From: Enterococcus raffinosus
GTDB taxonomy: Bacteria; Bacillota; Bacilli; Lactobacillales; Enterococcaceae
DNA length: 47,063 bases
Assembly (NCBI RefSeq): GCF_001886185.1
Contig: NZ_JXLA01000032.1
Span: forward strand, 1 to 47,063
Reading direction: 5' to 3'
The position numbers and the translations under genes are program-made. Of this stretch, positions 16,753 through 25,899 are shown one piece after another. Position 1 is the stretch's first letter. Each line of letters starts with the position of its first letter. The notes under the pieces are model-generated. The model saw only the letters and a program-made list of their open reading frames with translations. It made no database searches and was not told the DNA's origin.

Positions 16753-17946
16753 ATGAATAATTTTGAAGAAGAGCTCCACCTGATTCTTGAAAGTAAAAAA
16801 GAGTGTATGATTGACATTCGACGTTATTTACACGCGCATCCTGAGTTATCTTTCAAGGAACAAAAAACAGCGAAGTACATTGCTGAGTTTTATCAAGAGC
16901 TAGATTGTAAGGTGGAAGAAAATGTAGGCGGTTACGGAGTAGTTGTTGAAATTGACAGTGGAAAGCCGGGGAAGAATGTAGCGTTGCGAGCTGATTTTGA
17001 TGCGTTACCAATCCAAGAGGAAACAGGGTTGCCTTTTGCATCAGAAATCCCTGGGGTAATGCATGCTTGTGGTCATGACGCTCATACGGCTTATATGCTG
17101 ATCTTAGCAGAGAGTCTAATCGAAATGAAGAATCGATTGAATGGGAAAATTACAATTCTTCATCAACCTGCAGAAGAAACACCGCCTGGAGGAGCTATCC
17201 AAATGATTCAAGATGGTTGTCTTCAAGGGGTGGACCATGTGCTTGGTTGTCATGTAATGTCTGGATTTGATTTAGGAACTGTTTATTATCATGCTGGAGC
17301 AACACAAACCGGACGTGCAACATTCAAATTAAAAATCCAAGGGAAAGGGAGCCATGGATCGATGCCAAATGCAGGAATCGATGCTGTATTAGTCGGAAGC
17401 CAGATTGTTGTCAATCTACAAAGTATTGTCAGCAGACGTGTGAATCCATTTGATATGACGACTTTAACTGTTGGCTCTTTTGACGGAAAAGGTTCTGCGA
17501 ATGTTCTGAAAGATGCTGTTTTTCTTGAAGGGGACATTCGCATGATGAATGAGGCGAGTCGATCAACTGTTAAAGAGGCTTTTGAAGCTGTAGTTAAGGG
17601 TGTTTGTGAAGCCTATGGTGCTTCTTTCGAGCTAGATTATGTTGACGATTATCCAGTTTTGATGAATGATCCAGACTTGACTGGTTTTGTTGCAAACTGC
17701 TTAAAGGAACATCCTTTTACAGAATTAAAAAATGTTATTGACAGTGGACCAATCGCACCTTCTGAAGACTTTGCCTATTATTGTCAAGAAAGGCCTAGCT
17801 GTTTCTTTTATATAGGGGCAACAGGAGAAGGACAAACTGCTTATCCTCATCACCATCCCAAATTTGATATTGATGAAGCATCTATGCTGATTGCTGCTAA
17901 ATCAATGGCGACTATTGTTTCAGGCTATTTTAGTCAGGAGACTTAG
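16753..17946 (+). CDS. M20 family amidohydrolase
   Basis: This is a metal-dependent amidohydrolase of the HipO/AmaA group (397 residues), which removes acyl groups from amino acids or similar amides in the cytoplasm. It carries the HPELSFKE motif, LRADFDALPIQEETGLPF, the metal-binding HACGHDAHTA, the catalytic Glu in PAEETPPGG, a metal His in GCHVMS and a C-terminal metal His in YPHHHPKFD. A lid dimerisation domain fills the middle (about 180-300). An AAAGGAGG site precedes the ATG. It forms a two-gene unit with an MFS carrier 2 bases downstream, so it probably hydrolyses what that carrier imports. The substrate is unknown. Confidence 0.88.
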   Translation: MNNFEEELHLILESKKECMIDIRRYLHAHPELSFKEQKTAKYIAEFYQELDCKVEENVGGYGVVVEIDSGKPGKNVALRADFDALPIQEETGLPFASEIPGVMHACGHDAHTAYMLILAESLIEMKNRLNGKITILHQPAEETPPGGAIQMIQDGCLQGVDHVLGCHVMSGFDLGTVYYHAGATQTGRATFKLKIQGKGSHGSMPNAGIDAVLVGSQIVVNLQSIVSRRVNPFDMTTLTVGSFDGKGSANVLKDAVFLEGDIRMMNEASRSTVKEAFEAVVKGVCEAYGASFELDYVDDYPVLMNDPDLTGFVANCLKEHPFTELKNVIDSGPIAPSEDFAYYCQERPSCFFYIGATGEGQTAYPHHHPKFDIDEASMLIAAKSMATIVSGYFSQET

Positions 17947-17948
17947 TT

Positions 17949-19196
17949 ATGGGGGATAAAAAGATTTTCTACGGATGGAAAGTTGTCATCGGATGTGTAT
18001 GTATTACCGCGACAGTTGTTCCAATGGTTATGTCACTAGCTAACGTTTATCTTCTATCTGTCACAGAAGATATGGGGATTTCTCGCAGTGCTTTTACTTT
18101 AGTAAATACCATTACACAATCGATGGGTATAGTATTTTCTCCATTTGTGGCACGAAAATTGGCAACTGGAAATCTAAAAAGGATTCAAACGATCGCGTTA
18201 CTGTTATTCATTGTGGCATATTTTAGCTTTTCATTTGCCACGGCTGTCTGGCAACTATATCTATTGGCAATTGTATTGGGAGTTGCTTACACAAGCAGTA
18301 CATTGATTCCTGTAAGTATGATTATTACGAACTGGTTTGAGGAAAAGCGTGGATTGGCGATGAGTATTGCTATGGCAGGCATAGGATTGGGGGGATTCAT
18401 TTTCAGTCCCGTACTGAGCTACTTGTTAGCAAATTTCGGCTGGCGTGCTTCCTATCGAATTATCGCAATTCTATTGTTGGTCATTACCATTCCCGTCTCA
18501 TTGTTTGTGCTGAAAAAAACGCCGACAGAAATGGGCTTACAGGCTTATGGTGCCAGTGATAAGTCCATTCAAGCGGAAAGGGCAGAAAGCAAAGAAACGC
18601 TAAAGATCAATCAACTAATCAAACAGCCGGTCTTTTTAATGCTGGTGATTGGTATTTTCTGTAATGGGTTGCTGAATTCTGGATCATTAGGGCAGTTTCC
18701 GCCAGCTCTTGAAGAAATGCATGGGGTAGTTGTAAAATCCTCTATCATTTCGTTGTATTCTTTAGTCGGAGTTTTTGGGAAATTAATATTAGGCTGGATT
18801 GATGATCGGTTTGGAACAGTAAAAAGTACAATATTTGGATGTAGCTTCATGACATTAGCTTTTATTTTGTTACTAAATGGGCATCAGATTGTGATGGTCT
18901 ATCTGATGGCAGTCTGTTTCGGATTAGGAACACCTATTGGGACCGTATCGCCACCACTAATTACGGCTCGTATTTACGGCAGAAAACATTATGCTGACGT
19001 TTATGGATTAATTAGTAGTATTTCACAGGTTGGCTTAACATTCGGTTCTTTATTAATAGCGAATATCTATGACAAAACAGGTTCCTATCAAACAGGTTGG
19101 CAATTACTGATTGCTTTAACGATTATTACAATGTTCACTTGGATATTTTCAATGCAAATACCGAAACGAAAAGGCAATACCTTAGAAGCTGAATAG
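17949..19196 (+). CDS. MFS transporter (OFA-like)
   Basis: This 415-residue protein has 12 predicted membrane helices in two six-helix halves separated by a charged loop (ASDKSIQAERAESKETLK, about residues 200-217). The N-terminal FYGWKVV segment and WFEEKRGLAMSIAMAGIGLGG resemble the oxalate/formate antiporter and monocarboxylate branch of the MFS. The gene begins 2 bases after the M20 amidohydrolase stop, so uptake and hydrolysis of one acylated compound is a sensible but unproven model. It ends in a very strong shared terminator. Confidence 0.83.
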   Translation: MGDKKIFYGWKVVIGCVCITATVVPMVMSLANVYLLSVTEDMGISRSAFTLVNTITQSMGIVFSPFVARKLATGNLKRIQTIALLLFIVAYFSFSFATAVWQLYLLAIVLGVAYTSSTLIPVSMIITNWFEEKRGLAMSIAMAGIGLGGFIFSPVLSYLLANFGWRASYRIIAILLLVITIPVSLFVLKKTPTEMGLQAYGASDKSIQAERAESKETLKINQLIKQPVFLMLVIGIFCNGLLNSGSLGQFPPALEEMHGVVVKSSIISLYSLVGVFGKLILGWIDDRFGTVKSTIFGCSFMTLAFILLLNGHQIVMVYLMAVCFGLGTPIGTVSPPLITARIYGRKHYADVYGLISSISQVGLTFGSLLIANIYDKTGSYQTGWQLLIALTIITMFTWIFSMQIPKRKGNTLEAE

Positions 19197-19197
19197 T

Positions 19198-19248
19198 AAA
19201 ACAAATACCCTTCAAACATCGTAACAGTGTTTGAAGGGTATTTGTTTT
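19198..19248. terminator. Strong bidirectional terminator
   Basis: A perfect 21-bp stem (arms 19198-19218 and 19228-19248) with a 9-base loop has A and T runs at its ends. It separates the MFS gene from the convergent DeoR-type regulator and overlaps that gene's last codon region. Confidence 0.95.
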
Positions 19249-20011
19249 ACTCAATTTGAATTACTTTTACTCCGGCATTCATGATTTCGCTCAATCCTTT
19301 TTGTGAGCAAAATTGATCGGTTATCAAGTAATCAAAGACAGATATATCCGCAATTTTGAATTTTGAGGTCAGTCCGATTTTTCGATGATCAGCAACTAGA
19401 ATTTTACATCTAGTTGTTTTATTGATCATCATTTCATTAATAGTAGACTCATTTAGGATTTTAGTTGTAACCCCATCTTCTACGCTGACACCGCTGCAGC
19501 CGATGACACAAACATCTGCATTCATTGAAGAGATTGTATTTAATGCAATATCACCGACTAATGCTTCTTTTGGAAATCGCATTTCTCCCCCTGTCAGAAT
19601 ATAACTGCAATTATCTTTGTGAGGGGAGTAATTGACTTTTACATTGTTGGTAACAATCGTTAGATGATTGGAATGAATAAAGTCTAAGGTTTTTAATGCG
19701 GTCGAGCTTGAATTAATGAATAGTGTATCGTAATCGTTAATATATTTACTAGCTTCTCTTGCAATCGCTTGCTTGATTCTTTCTGGACCAGATTGATCAA
19801 AGTCGGTCTTATTATCATAATTGTAGGAGCAGTAACCATAATTACGGATAATATCGTTCTTTTCTTCCAATAAGTTTAAATCTCTCCGAATCGTACTAAT
19901 CGATACGCCTAAAGACTGCGCCAGTTCAAGAGTCGTCATTTGTTCCGATTGCTGGAGTAGCTCTAGAATCTCTTTTTGACGTTTATCGATATTTATGAGT
20001 GAGTTCTTCAT
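19247..20011 (-). CDS. ulaR: DeoR-family regulator, probable ascorbate operon repressor
   Basis: This 254-residue DeoR/GlpR-type protein has an N-terminal winged helix (about residues 9-62, LGVSISTIRRDLNLLE) and a C-terminal DeoR sensor domain related to sugar isomerases (about 80-235, with TGGE, IGCSGVS and ADHRKIG motifs) that binds a sugar phosphate. It is divergent from ulaG. Three direct GAAAATCATATAAA-type repeats and an ATGATTTTAATCAT palindrome lie in the shared 222-base gap, so it most likely represses the ula operon and itself. The effector would be ascorbate 6-phosphate by analogy with E. coli UlaR. An AGGAGG site precedes the ATG. Confidence 0.83.
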   Translation of the reverse strand: MKNSLINIDKRQKEILELLQQSEQMTTLELAQSLGVSISTIRRDLNLLEEKNDIIRNYGYCSYNYDNKTDFDQSGPERIKQAIAREASKYINDYDTLFINSSSTALKTLDFIHSNHLTIVTNNVKVNYSPHKDNCSYILTGGEMRFPKEALVGDIALNTISSMNADVCVIGCSGVSVEDGVTTKILNESTINEMMINKTTRCKILVADHRKIGLTSKFKIADISVFDYLITDQFCSQKGLSEIMNAGVKVIQIE

Positions 20012-20046
20012 TGTTTTACCTCCTATAGGACACTTAGTCTGTATAA

Positions 20047-20160
20047 ATGATTTTAATCATCGAGAAGTTCGTTTAAAATTCTTTAACCGCTTACATTATA
20101 CTAAGAAAATCATTAAAAATGGAAAGAAAATCATATAAAGAGTAGAAAGTCATATAAAAG
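20047..20160. promoter_or_regulatory. Operator array between ulaR and ulaG
   Basis: Three direct repeats stand at 20105-20118 (GAAAATCATTAAAA), 20126-20140 (GAAAATCATATAAAG) and 20145-20160 (GAAAGTCATATAAAAG). They are 19-21 bases apart, so they lie on one face of the helix. A palindrome, ATGATT-TT-AATCAT, at 20047-20060 carries the same AATCAT core nearer to ulaR. DeoR-type repressors bind such repeats. The ulaG promoter itself could not be placed with confidence. Confidence 0.6.
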
Positions 20161-20233
20161 GGTTTTCATAGCTTCGAAAACACTTTAAGCTTTAAATGTA
20201 AGTCAGAACAAACATATGTGAGGAGCAATCATA

Positions 20234-21301
20234 ATGAGTAAAAACATCAATGAAGTTACTAAAGAAAGCTGGGTATTAGATACCTTTCCCGAATGGGGAA
20301 CATATTTAAATGAGGAAATTGAATCAGAAGTAGTTAAAGAAGGAACTTTCGCTATGTGGTGGTTGGGCTGTACAGGAATTTGGCTGAAGAGCCATGAAGG
20401 AACCAATATCTTGTGTGACTTATGGTGCGGAACGGGGAAACGTAGTCATGGTAACGGTATGATGAAAAAAGGCCATCAAATGATGCGAATGAGCGGTGTA
20501 CAAAAGATGCAGCCTAACTTACGGACACAGCCATTTGTCATCGATCCTTTTGAAGTGAAAAATGTCGATGCTCTTGTCGTAACACATATCCATTCCGATC
20601 ATCTTGATATCAATACAGCTGCAGCAGTTCATCAAAATTGTCCAGAAGCAAAATTTGTCGGTCCAACAGAAGTCGTTAACACTTGGTTGAAATGGGGGAT
20701 TCCAAAAGAAAAGACAATCATTGTAAAACCAGGAGATGAAGTCAAAATCAAAGATATTAATGTAGTTGCTTTAGAAGCCTTTGACCGGACGGCCTTAGTA
20801 ACTTGTGAAGACCCAGAAGTAACATTAAAAGGGAAAGTACCGCAAGACATGGATCAAATCGCTGTGAACTATCTATTCGAAACATCTGGCGGCAATCTTT
20901 ACCATGCAGGAGATTCACATTATTCAAATATGTTTGCTAAGCACGGAAATGAACACCAAATCGATGTTTGTCTTGGTGCCTATGGTGAAAATCCACGAGG
21001 TATCACCGATAAAGTAACTTCTGTGGATATGCTTCGGATGGCGGAATTGCTCAATGCAAAAGTGGTTATTCCAGTTCATTACGACATTTGGGCAAACTTC
21101 ATGGCAGATCCAAAGGAAATCACTGAAATATGGAAATTCAAAAAAGATCGTTTGAAATATGATTTTAAACCATATATTTGGCAAGTTGGCGGGAAATTCA
21201 TTTATCCAACAGATAGAGATGATCTTGAATTTAACTTCTATCGCGGTTTTGAAGATGCCTTCTCAGTAGAAAATGACACGCCATTTCCATCATTCCTATA
21301 G
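20234..21301 (+). CDS. ulaG: L-ascorbate-6-phosphate lactonase
   Basis: This metallo-beta-lactamase-fold hydrolase opens the lactone ring of L-ascorbate 6-phosphate, giving 3-keto-L-gulonate 6-phosphate. The 355-residue length matches E. coli UlaG. The metal motif THIHSDHLD (HxHxDH) is intact, with further ligands in YHAGDSHYS and IPVHYDIW. The N-terminal WWLGCTGIW strand is typical of the family. It is first in the plus-strand ula operon, behind a GTGAGGAG site. The order here (ulaG joined to the transporter genes) differs from E. coli, where ulaG is a separate unit. Confidence 0.94.
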   Translation: MSKNINEVTKESWVLDTFPEWGTYLNEEIESEVVKEGTFAMWWLGCTGIWLKSHEGTNILCDLWCGTGKRSHGNGMMKKGHQMMRMSGVQKMQPNLRTQPFVIDPFEVKNVDALVVTHIHSDHLDINTAAAVHQNCPEAKFVGPTEVVNTWLKWGIPKEKTIIVKPGDEVKIKDINVVALEAFDRTALVTCEDPEVTLKGKVPQDMDQIAVNYLFETSGGNLYHAGDSHYSNMFAKHGNEHQIDVCLGAYGENPRGITDKVTSVDMLRMAELLNAKVVIPVHYDIWANFMADPKEITEIWKFKKDRLKYDFKPYIWQVGGKFIYPTDRDDLEFNFYRGFEDAFSVENDTPFPSFL

Positions 21302-21318
21302 AAGAAAGGAGCAGCAAC

Positions 21319-21777
21319 ATGCTTAAATATTTTTTTGATAATGAACTAATCAACTATTCCGAAAAAGAAATAACGGATTGGCGAGAGGCGATTGCTGAAA
21401 GCTGCCATTTATTGTTGGATAAAAAGATCATCAATCAAACCTATGTGGATGAAATTATACGCTGTGTAGAAGATCATGGTCCTTATATAGTCATTGTTCC
21501 AGGAGTAGCAATGCCACATTCTTCTGAGGACAGCGAAGGGGTTTTTGGAACAGCGATCTCATTTACGAAAATGAAGAAGCCGATTCAATTCGATAGTAAA
21601 GACGAAGAAAAAGCTGCTATTTTATTTTTTACCCTAGCCGCAAAAAATGCTGAAGAACATATGGAAAACATTCAGAACTTGTCTGAATTACTGATGACAG
21701 AAGGTCTAATAGAGCGTCTTGTTGCGACAAATTCGATCGAAGATTATCAAACTGTGATGCAAGAGTATAACTTATAG
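21319..21777 (+). CDS. ulaC: PTS ascorbate-specific IIA component
   Basis: This 152-residue PTS EIIA of the mannitol/fructose fold receives phosphate from HPr at His67 in PGVAMPHSS and passes it to the IIB protein. It starts 17 bases after ulaG with an AAAGGAG site and ends 12 bases before ulaA. Together with ulaA and ulaB it forms the complete ascorbate phosphotransferase transporter. It has normal length and motifs. Confidence 0.92.
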   Translation: MLKYFFDNELINYSEKEITDWREAIAESCHLLLDKKIINQTYVDEIIRCVEDHGPYIVIVPGVAMPHSSEDSEGVFGTAISFTKMKKPIQFDSKDEEKAAILFFTLAAKNAEEHMENIQNLSELLMTEGLIERLVATNSIEDYQTVMQEYNL

Positions 21778-21789
21778 GAGGAAGAAGTA

Positions 21790-23280
21790 ATGGGTGACTT
21801 TTTGTTAAGTATTTGGACATATTTTGCAACAAACATTTTGACACAGCCAGCTTATCTGATCGGATTTATTGTGCTGCTGGGGTATATCTTACTGAAAAGG
21901 CCTCTTTATGAATGTGTCGCGGGCTTTTTAAAAGCGACTGTTGGCTACTTTATTTTAACTGTTGGATCAGGGGGCCTAGTAAATAACTTTCGCCCGATCT
22001 TAGTTGGATTAAAAGAACGCTTTAACTTAGATGCAATGGTAACCGATCCATACTTTGGACAAAACGCAGTGGATGCTGGGCTGATGGAAACCTTCGGCCG
22101 AACATTTGGAGACGTTATGATTTTATTATTGATCGCTTTCGTTATGAATATTTTATTGGTTCGTTTCCAAAAATACACGAAATTACGCTCCGTTTTTACA
22201 ACAGGGAATGTGCAAATTCAACAGTCGGCCACTGCCTTTTGGATCTTATTGTTCTGCTTTCCAGATTTAGGAAGAATTCAAGTGTTGATCTTTATGGGAT
22301 TAATTTTAGGCTGTTACTGGGCAGTTGCTTCAAACTTGACGGTAGGAATTACACAGGAATTAACGGAGGGGGCAGGTTTTGCTGTTGCTCATCAACAAAT
22401 GTTTGGGATTTTTATCTTCGCAAAATTAGCTGAATGGATGAAAAAACGGGATGAGAAGAAAAATAAAGCTGAAAAAATGGATAAAAAGTTAGAAGATATT
22501 GAATTGCCAGGTTTTTTGTCAATCTTCAATGAAAATATGGTAGCAACATCTTTACTGATGCTTTTCTTTTTTGGAATCATTTTATTGGTGTTAGGTAAGG
22601 ATTACTTAATTCAGGCAGAATTCATGCAAGAAGGACAAAGCTTCCTATTCTATATTATGACTACATCGCTGAACTTTGCTGTTTATCTGGCTATCTTGCA
22701 ATTAGGAGTACGAACTTTCGTTGATGAACTGACTCAATCTTTCCAAGGAATTTCCAATACGATTTTGCCAGGCGCGGTTCCTGGGATTGACGTGGCTGCT
22801 ACCTTTGGTTTTGGCTCACCTAACGCAGTGACAATTGGTTTCTTATTTGGTGCTTTAGGCCAGTTCTTAATGATCGGATTGCTAATTCTATTAAAATCTC
22901 CAACAATTGTTATTGCAGGATTTATCCCGTTATTCTTTGATAATGCAGTAATTGCTGTTTTCGCAAATAACCGTGGAGGGTTCAAAGCCGCTTGTCTATT
23001 TCTGTTTCTTTCGGGGATTATCCAAGTCGGAGGGTCGGCGCTATTTGCAACGTGGATTGGTATGTCAAAATACGGCGGCTATATCGGAATGTTCGACTGG
23101 GCGACAGCTTGGCCAGTATTTACAGTCATCATGAAAGTCTTAGGTTATATTGGAATCGCTGTCGTTGTGGTGGGGCTACTGATCATTCCGCAACTGCAAT
23201 ATCGGAAAAATCCAGAAGGCTACTTTATGATTGTGGATGATTACGAACAATATGCAGAGAAATATCAAGAGCAAAATTAA
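21790..23280 (+). CDS. ulaA: PTS ascorbate-specific IIC component
   Basis: This membrane channel (496 residues, about 11 helices) of the UlaA/SgaT family carries L-ascorbate across the membrane while the sugar is phosphorylated by the IIB protein. Family features include the early FLKATVGYFILTVGSGGL segment, the central GITQELTEGAGFAVAHQQMFG segment, and LPGAVPGIDVAATFGFGSPNAVT in the second half. A charged loop (about 215-240, rich in K and E) is cytoplasmic. An AGGAGGAAG site precedes the ATG. It is slightly longer than E. coli UlaA (465). Confidence 0.93.
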   Translation: MGDFLLSIWTYFATNILTQPAYLIGFIVLLGYILLKRPLYECVAGFLKATVGYFILTVGSGGLVNNFRPILVGLKERFNLDAMVTDPYFGQNAVDAGLMETFGRTFGDVMILLLIAFVMNILLVRFQKYTKLRSVFTTGNVQIQQSATAFWILLFCFPDLGRIQVLIFMGLILGCYWAVASNLTVGITQELTEGAGFAVAHQQMFGIFIFAKLAEWMKKRDEKKNKAEKMDKKLEDIELPGFLSIFNENMVATSLLMLFFFGIILLVLGKDYLIQAEFMQEGQSFLFYIMTTSLNFAVYLAILQLGVRTFVDELTQSFQGISNTILPGAVPGIDVAATFGFGSPNAVTIGFLFGALGQFLMIGLLILLKSPTIVIAGFIPLFFDNAVIAVFANNRGGFKAACLFLFLSGIIQVGGSALFATWIGMSKYGGYIGMFDWATAWPVFTVIMKVLGYIGIAVVVVGLLIIPQLQYRKNPEGYFMIVDDYEQYAEKYQEQN

Positions 23281-23321
23281 TAAAAAAATAAATCGTTAAA
23301 ACGAATAAGGAGGAAGTAATA

Positions 23322-23620
23322 ATGAGAATTTTAGTATCTTGTGCGAACGGGTCTGGTACTAGCTTGATGATGATGAGAAGTGTGGAAAAGGCAATGAAAG
23401 AATTGAATGTGCCAATCACAAAGATTCACCATTGTGCGATTTCTGAAGGGAAAAGTTCCGCAACGCAATACGATGTCGTTTTTACTCCAGTAAACTTTTT
23501 AAATATGTTTACTCAAGCAGAAAAAAAGGTGTGACAGTAATCGGAATTAAGAACGTAATGTCCGCTAAAGAAATCGGCGAAAAATTTTCGGAATCAGAGT
23601 TATATCAAAAAACTAAGTAG
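23322..23620 (+). pseudogene. ulaB: PTS ascorbate IIB component, split by a -1 frameshift
   Basis: The reading frame starts at an ATG behind AGGAGG and encodes the IIB P-loop MRILVSCANGSGTS, with Cys7 as phosphorylation site. It stops at 23532-23534 after 70 residues. The rest of the domain (GVTVIGIKNVMSAKEIG to QKTK) continues in the -1 frame from 23528 to the TAG at 23618-23620. Joined, the product is 99 residues, very close to E. coli UlaB (101). The break lies at seven A (23521-23527) followed by GG. In frame this reads GAA AAA AAG, so A AAA AAG is a perfect slippery heptamer of dnaX type, and slipping there gives exactly the right continuation. No convincing stimulatory hairpin or upstream SD-like site is visible. 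A one-base deletion or sequencing error is therefore the simpler explanation, but programmed frameshifting is possible. All other ula genes are intact. Confidence 0.8.
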
Positions 23621-23635
23621 AAGAGGAATTTCATA

Positions 23636-24277
23636 ATGAGTAGACCAAATTTACAAATAGCATTGGATCATAATGATTTAGAACACGCATTAGCAGATAT
23701 TTTTAAGGTAGGAGCTGTCGTTGATATTATTGAAGTAGGCACGATCTTGTGTTTACAAGAAGGACAAAAAGCAATTCGCTGTATTCGTGGAATGTTTCCA
23801 GAAAAAAAATTAGTCGCTGATACCAAATGCGCGGATGCTGGTGGAACAGTTGCGAAAAATGTCGCGAAGGCTGGGGCAGACTTCATGACGGTTATCTGCT
23901 GTGCGACGATTCCGACGATGAAAGCAGCGAAAAAAGAAGTGGAAGAATTACAAGTAGAGCTGTATGGGGATTGGACCTACCAGCAGGCTGAAGCTTGGCG
24001 TGAGATTGGAATCAAACAAGCAATTTACCATCAAAGCCGTGATGCTTTGCTATCTGGTGAAACTTGGGGCGAAAAAGATCTATCCAAAGTCAAAAAGTTG
24101 ATTGAAATGGGCTTCAACGTTTCAGTTACTGGTGGGTTAGATGTAGATACATTAAAATTATTCGAAGGAATTGATGTGTACACCTTTATCACAGGACGAG
24201 GAATTACAGCGGCTCCCGATCCAGTACAAGCCGCTCAAAACTTCAAGGATGAAATCATCCGAATTTGGGGGCAATAA
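23636..24277 (+). CDS. ulaD: 3-Keto-L-gulonate-6-phosphate decarboxylase
   Basis: This 213-residue OMP-decarboxylase-superfamily barrel converts 3-keto-L-gulonate 6-phosphate to L-xylulose 5-phosphate and CO2. The catalytic metal motif LVADTKCADAGG keeps DxKxxD. DIIEVGTILCLQEG, MTVICCA, YHQSRDA and VTGGLD follow the E. coli UlaD sequence closely. It begins 15 bases after the ulaB stop with an AGAGGA site. It is clearly a different subgroup from the HPS-like protein at 14682, although both share the fold. Confidence 0.94.
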   Translation: MSRPNLQIALDHNDLEHALADIFKVGAVVDIIEVGTILCLQEGQKAIRCIRGMFPEKKLVADTKCADAGGTVAKNVAKAGADFMTVICCATIPTMKAAKKEVEELQVELYGDWTYQQAEAWREIGIKQAIYHQSRDALLSGETWGEKDLSKVKKLIEMGFNVSVTGGLDVDTLKLFEGIDVYTFITGRGITAAPDPVQAAQNFKDEIIRIWGQ

Positions 24278-24278
24278 A

Positions 24279-25139
24279 ATGGCTCAAGTCGGAATTTACG
24301 AAAAAGCCTTACCTCAAAATATTTCATGGAAAGAACGTTTTTACTTGGTAAAGGAAATGGGCTTTGATTTTATAGAAATGTCCATCGATGAAACCGATGA
24401 ACGATTGGCGCGTTTAGACTGGCCTGAAGAAAAAATTGCGGAGCTGAGAAACGATATGTTCGAGACAGGCGTGCGAATTAATTCTATTTGCCTAAGTGGA
24501 CATCGACGCTTTCCTTTTGGCTCTTCTGATCCAAATAAGCAAAAAATCGCAAAAGAGATTATGAGTAAAGCCATTCAATTAGCTCACAATTTAAGTATTA
24601 ATGTTATTCAAGTAGCAGGATACGACGTATACTATGAAAAAAAATCCATAAGTTCTAGGGAAGACTTTATCGCAGGAATGAAGGAAAGTGTGAAGGAAGC
24701 TTCAAATTACGGTGTGATTCTCTCTGTTGAAATTATGGATGATCCTTTTATGAACTCTATATCAAAATTTTTAGAGATCAAAAAACAAATCCATTCACCT
24801 TACCTTCAAGTGTATCCAGATTTAGGTAATTTATCTGCTTGGCCGGAAAATGATCCAGCTCGAGAATTGGAAAAAGGAATCGACTGTATTACGTCCATTC
24901 ATTTGAAGGATACCTATCCTGTAACCGAAGACTCCAGTGGACAGTTTCGGGATGTTCCATTTGGGGAAGGCTGTGTCGATTTTCTAGGGTTATTAAGAAA
25001 TTTGAAACGACTAGAATACGATGGGACGTTTCTAATCGAGATGTGGAGTGAAAAGAGTCAGGATTTTGTGACAGAAATTCAGCAAGCGAAAAGATATCTT
25101 TATGCAAAATTAAAGGAGGCAGGCTATGATGTCGCGTAA
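24279..25139 (+). CDS. ulaE: L-xylulose-5-phosphate 3-epimerase
   Basis: This TIM-barrel epimerase converts L-xylulose 5-phosphate to L-ribulose 5-phosphate. The product has 286 residues (E. coli UlaE has 284). It starts MAQVGIYEKALP behind a GGGGG site that overlaps the end of ulaD. A longer frame begins at 24171 but lies inside ulaD. Metal-binding positions are the Glu in LSVEIMDD, the Asp in YPDLGNLSAW, the His in IHLKDTYP and the Glu in LIEMWSE. Its end overlaps ulaF by 14 bases. Confidence 0.93.
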   Translation: MAQVGIYEKALPQNISWKERFYLVKEMGFDFIEMSIDETDERLARLDWPEEKIAELRNDMFETGVRINSICLSGHRRFPFGSSDPNKQKIAKEIMSKAIQLAHNLSINVIQVAGYDVYYEKKSISSREDFIAGMKESVKEASNYGVILSVEIMDDPFMNSISKFLEIKKQIHSPYLQVYPDLGNLSAWPENDPARELEKGIDCITSIHLKDTYPVTEDSSGQFRDVPFGEGCVDFLGLLRNLKRLEYDGTFLIEMWSEKSQDFVTEIQQAKRYLYAKLKEAGYDVA

Positions 25140-25842
25140 TGAAGTCATTGCCGCAATGAAACAGCGAGTTTTTGAGGCGAATTTAGAACTGCCTCATTAC
25201 GGTCTAGTCAAATTAACTTGGGGTAATGTCAGTGAAATCAATCGGGAACTAGGGATCATTGTGATCAAACCAAGCGGAGTAAAATACGAAAAGATGCAGG
25301 CAGATCAAATGGTCGTTACGGATTTAGCTGGGCATGTGTTGGATGAAGAAAGTCTTAATCCATCCTCTGACTTGCCAACACATGTGGTATTATACCAAGC
25401 ATTTGAAAAAATCAATGCCATCGTTCATACTCATTCAACAAACTCGGTCATGTGGGCTCAAGCTGGACGTGATCTGCCCGCTTATGGAACGACGCACGCC
25501 GATGCTTTTTATGGTAGGATTCCCTGTACACGTCAGATAACGGAAGCAGAAGTGAAAGAAGCGTATGAAGTAAACACTGGACAGGTAATTGTTGAGACAT
25601 TCAAGAAAAGGAAAATCCATTCAGATGAAGTACCTGGGGTGTTAGTTTATGGGCATGGTCCATTTACTTGGGGCGATTCACCGATGAAAGCAGTGGAAAA
25701 CAGTTTGATTTTGGATGAAATTTGTCTGATGGCGAAGGAAAATAAAAAAATCAATCCAGGCATCTGTGAGATTCCACAGTATTTGCTGGATAAGCATTAT
25801 TACCGTAAACACGGAGACCATTCATATTACGGGCAAGGTTAA
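25126..25842 (+). CDS. ulaF: L-ribulose-5-phosphate 4-epimerase
   Basis: This class II aldolase-fold epimerase yields D-xylulose 5-phosphate, which enters the pentose phosphate or phosphoketolase route, so it closes the ascorbate pathway. The 238-residue product has the zinc motif HTHSTNSVMWAQAG, a further His in GHGPFTWG, and the phosphate-binding KPSGV segment. Two adjacent ATG codons (25126 and 25129) follow AAAGGAGG; either could be used. It is the last gene of the ula unit. I see no clear terminator before the T-box promoter about 60 bases on. Confidence 0.92.
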   Translation: MMSRNEVIAAMKQRVFEANLELPHYGLVKLTWGNVSEINRELGIIVIKPSGVKYEKMQADQMVVTDLAGHVLDEESLNPSSDLPTHVVLYQAFEKINAIVHTHSTNSVMWAQAGRDLPAYGTTHADAFYGRIPCTRQITEAEVKEAYEVNTGQVIVETFKKRKIHSDEVPGVLVYGHGPFTWGDSPMKAVENSLILDEICLMAKENKKINPGICEIPQYLLDKHYYRKHGDHSYYGQG

Positions 25843-25899
25843 GCAAAGTAGTCAAACCGCTCTCTTTTTTATTGATGAGTGATCAAATTGTCTCTTAGA

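Noticed and set aside
24171-24278. Longer N-terminus for ulaE
   Set aside because: The extension lies wholly inside ulaD, and the GGGGG site fits the ATG at 24279, which also gives the family length.
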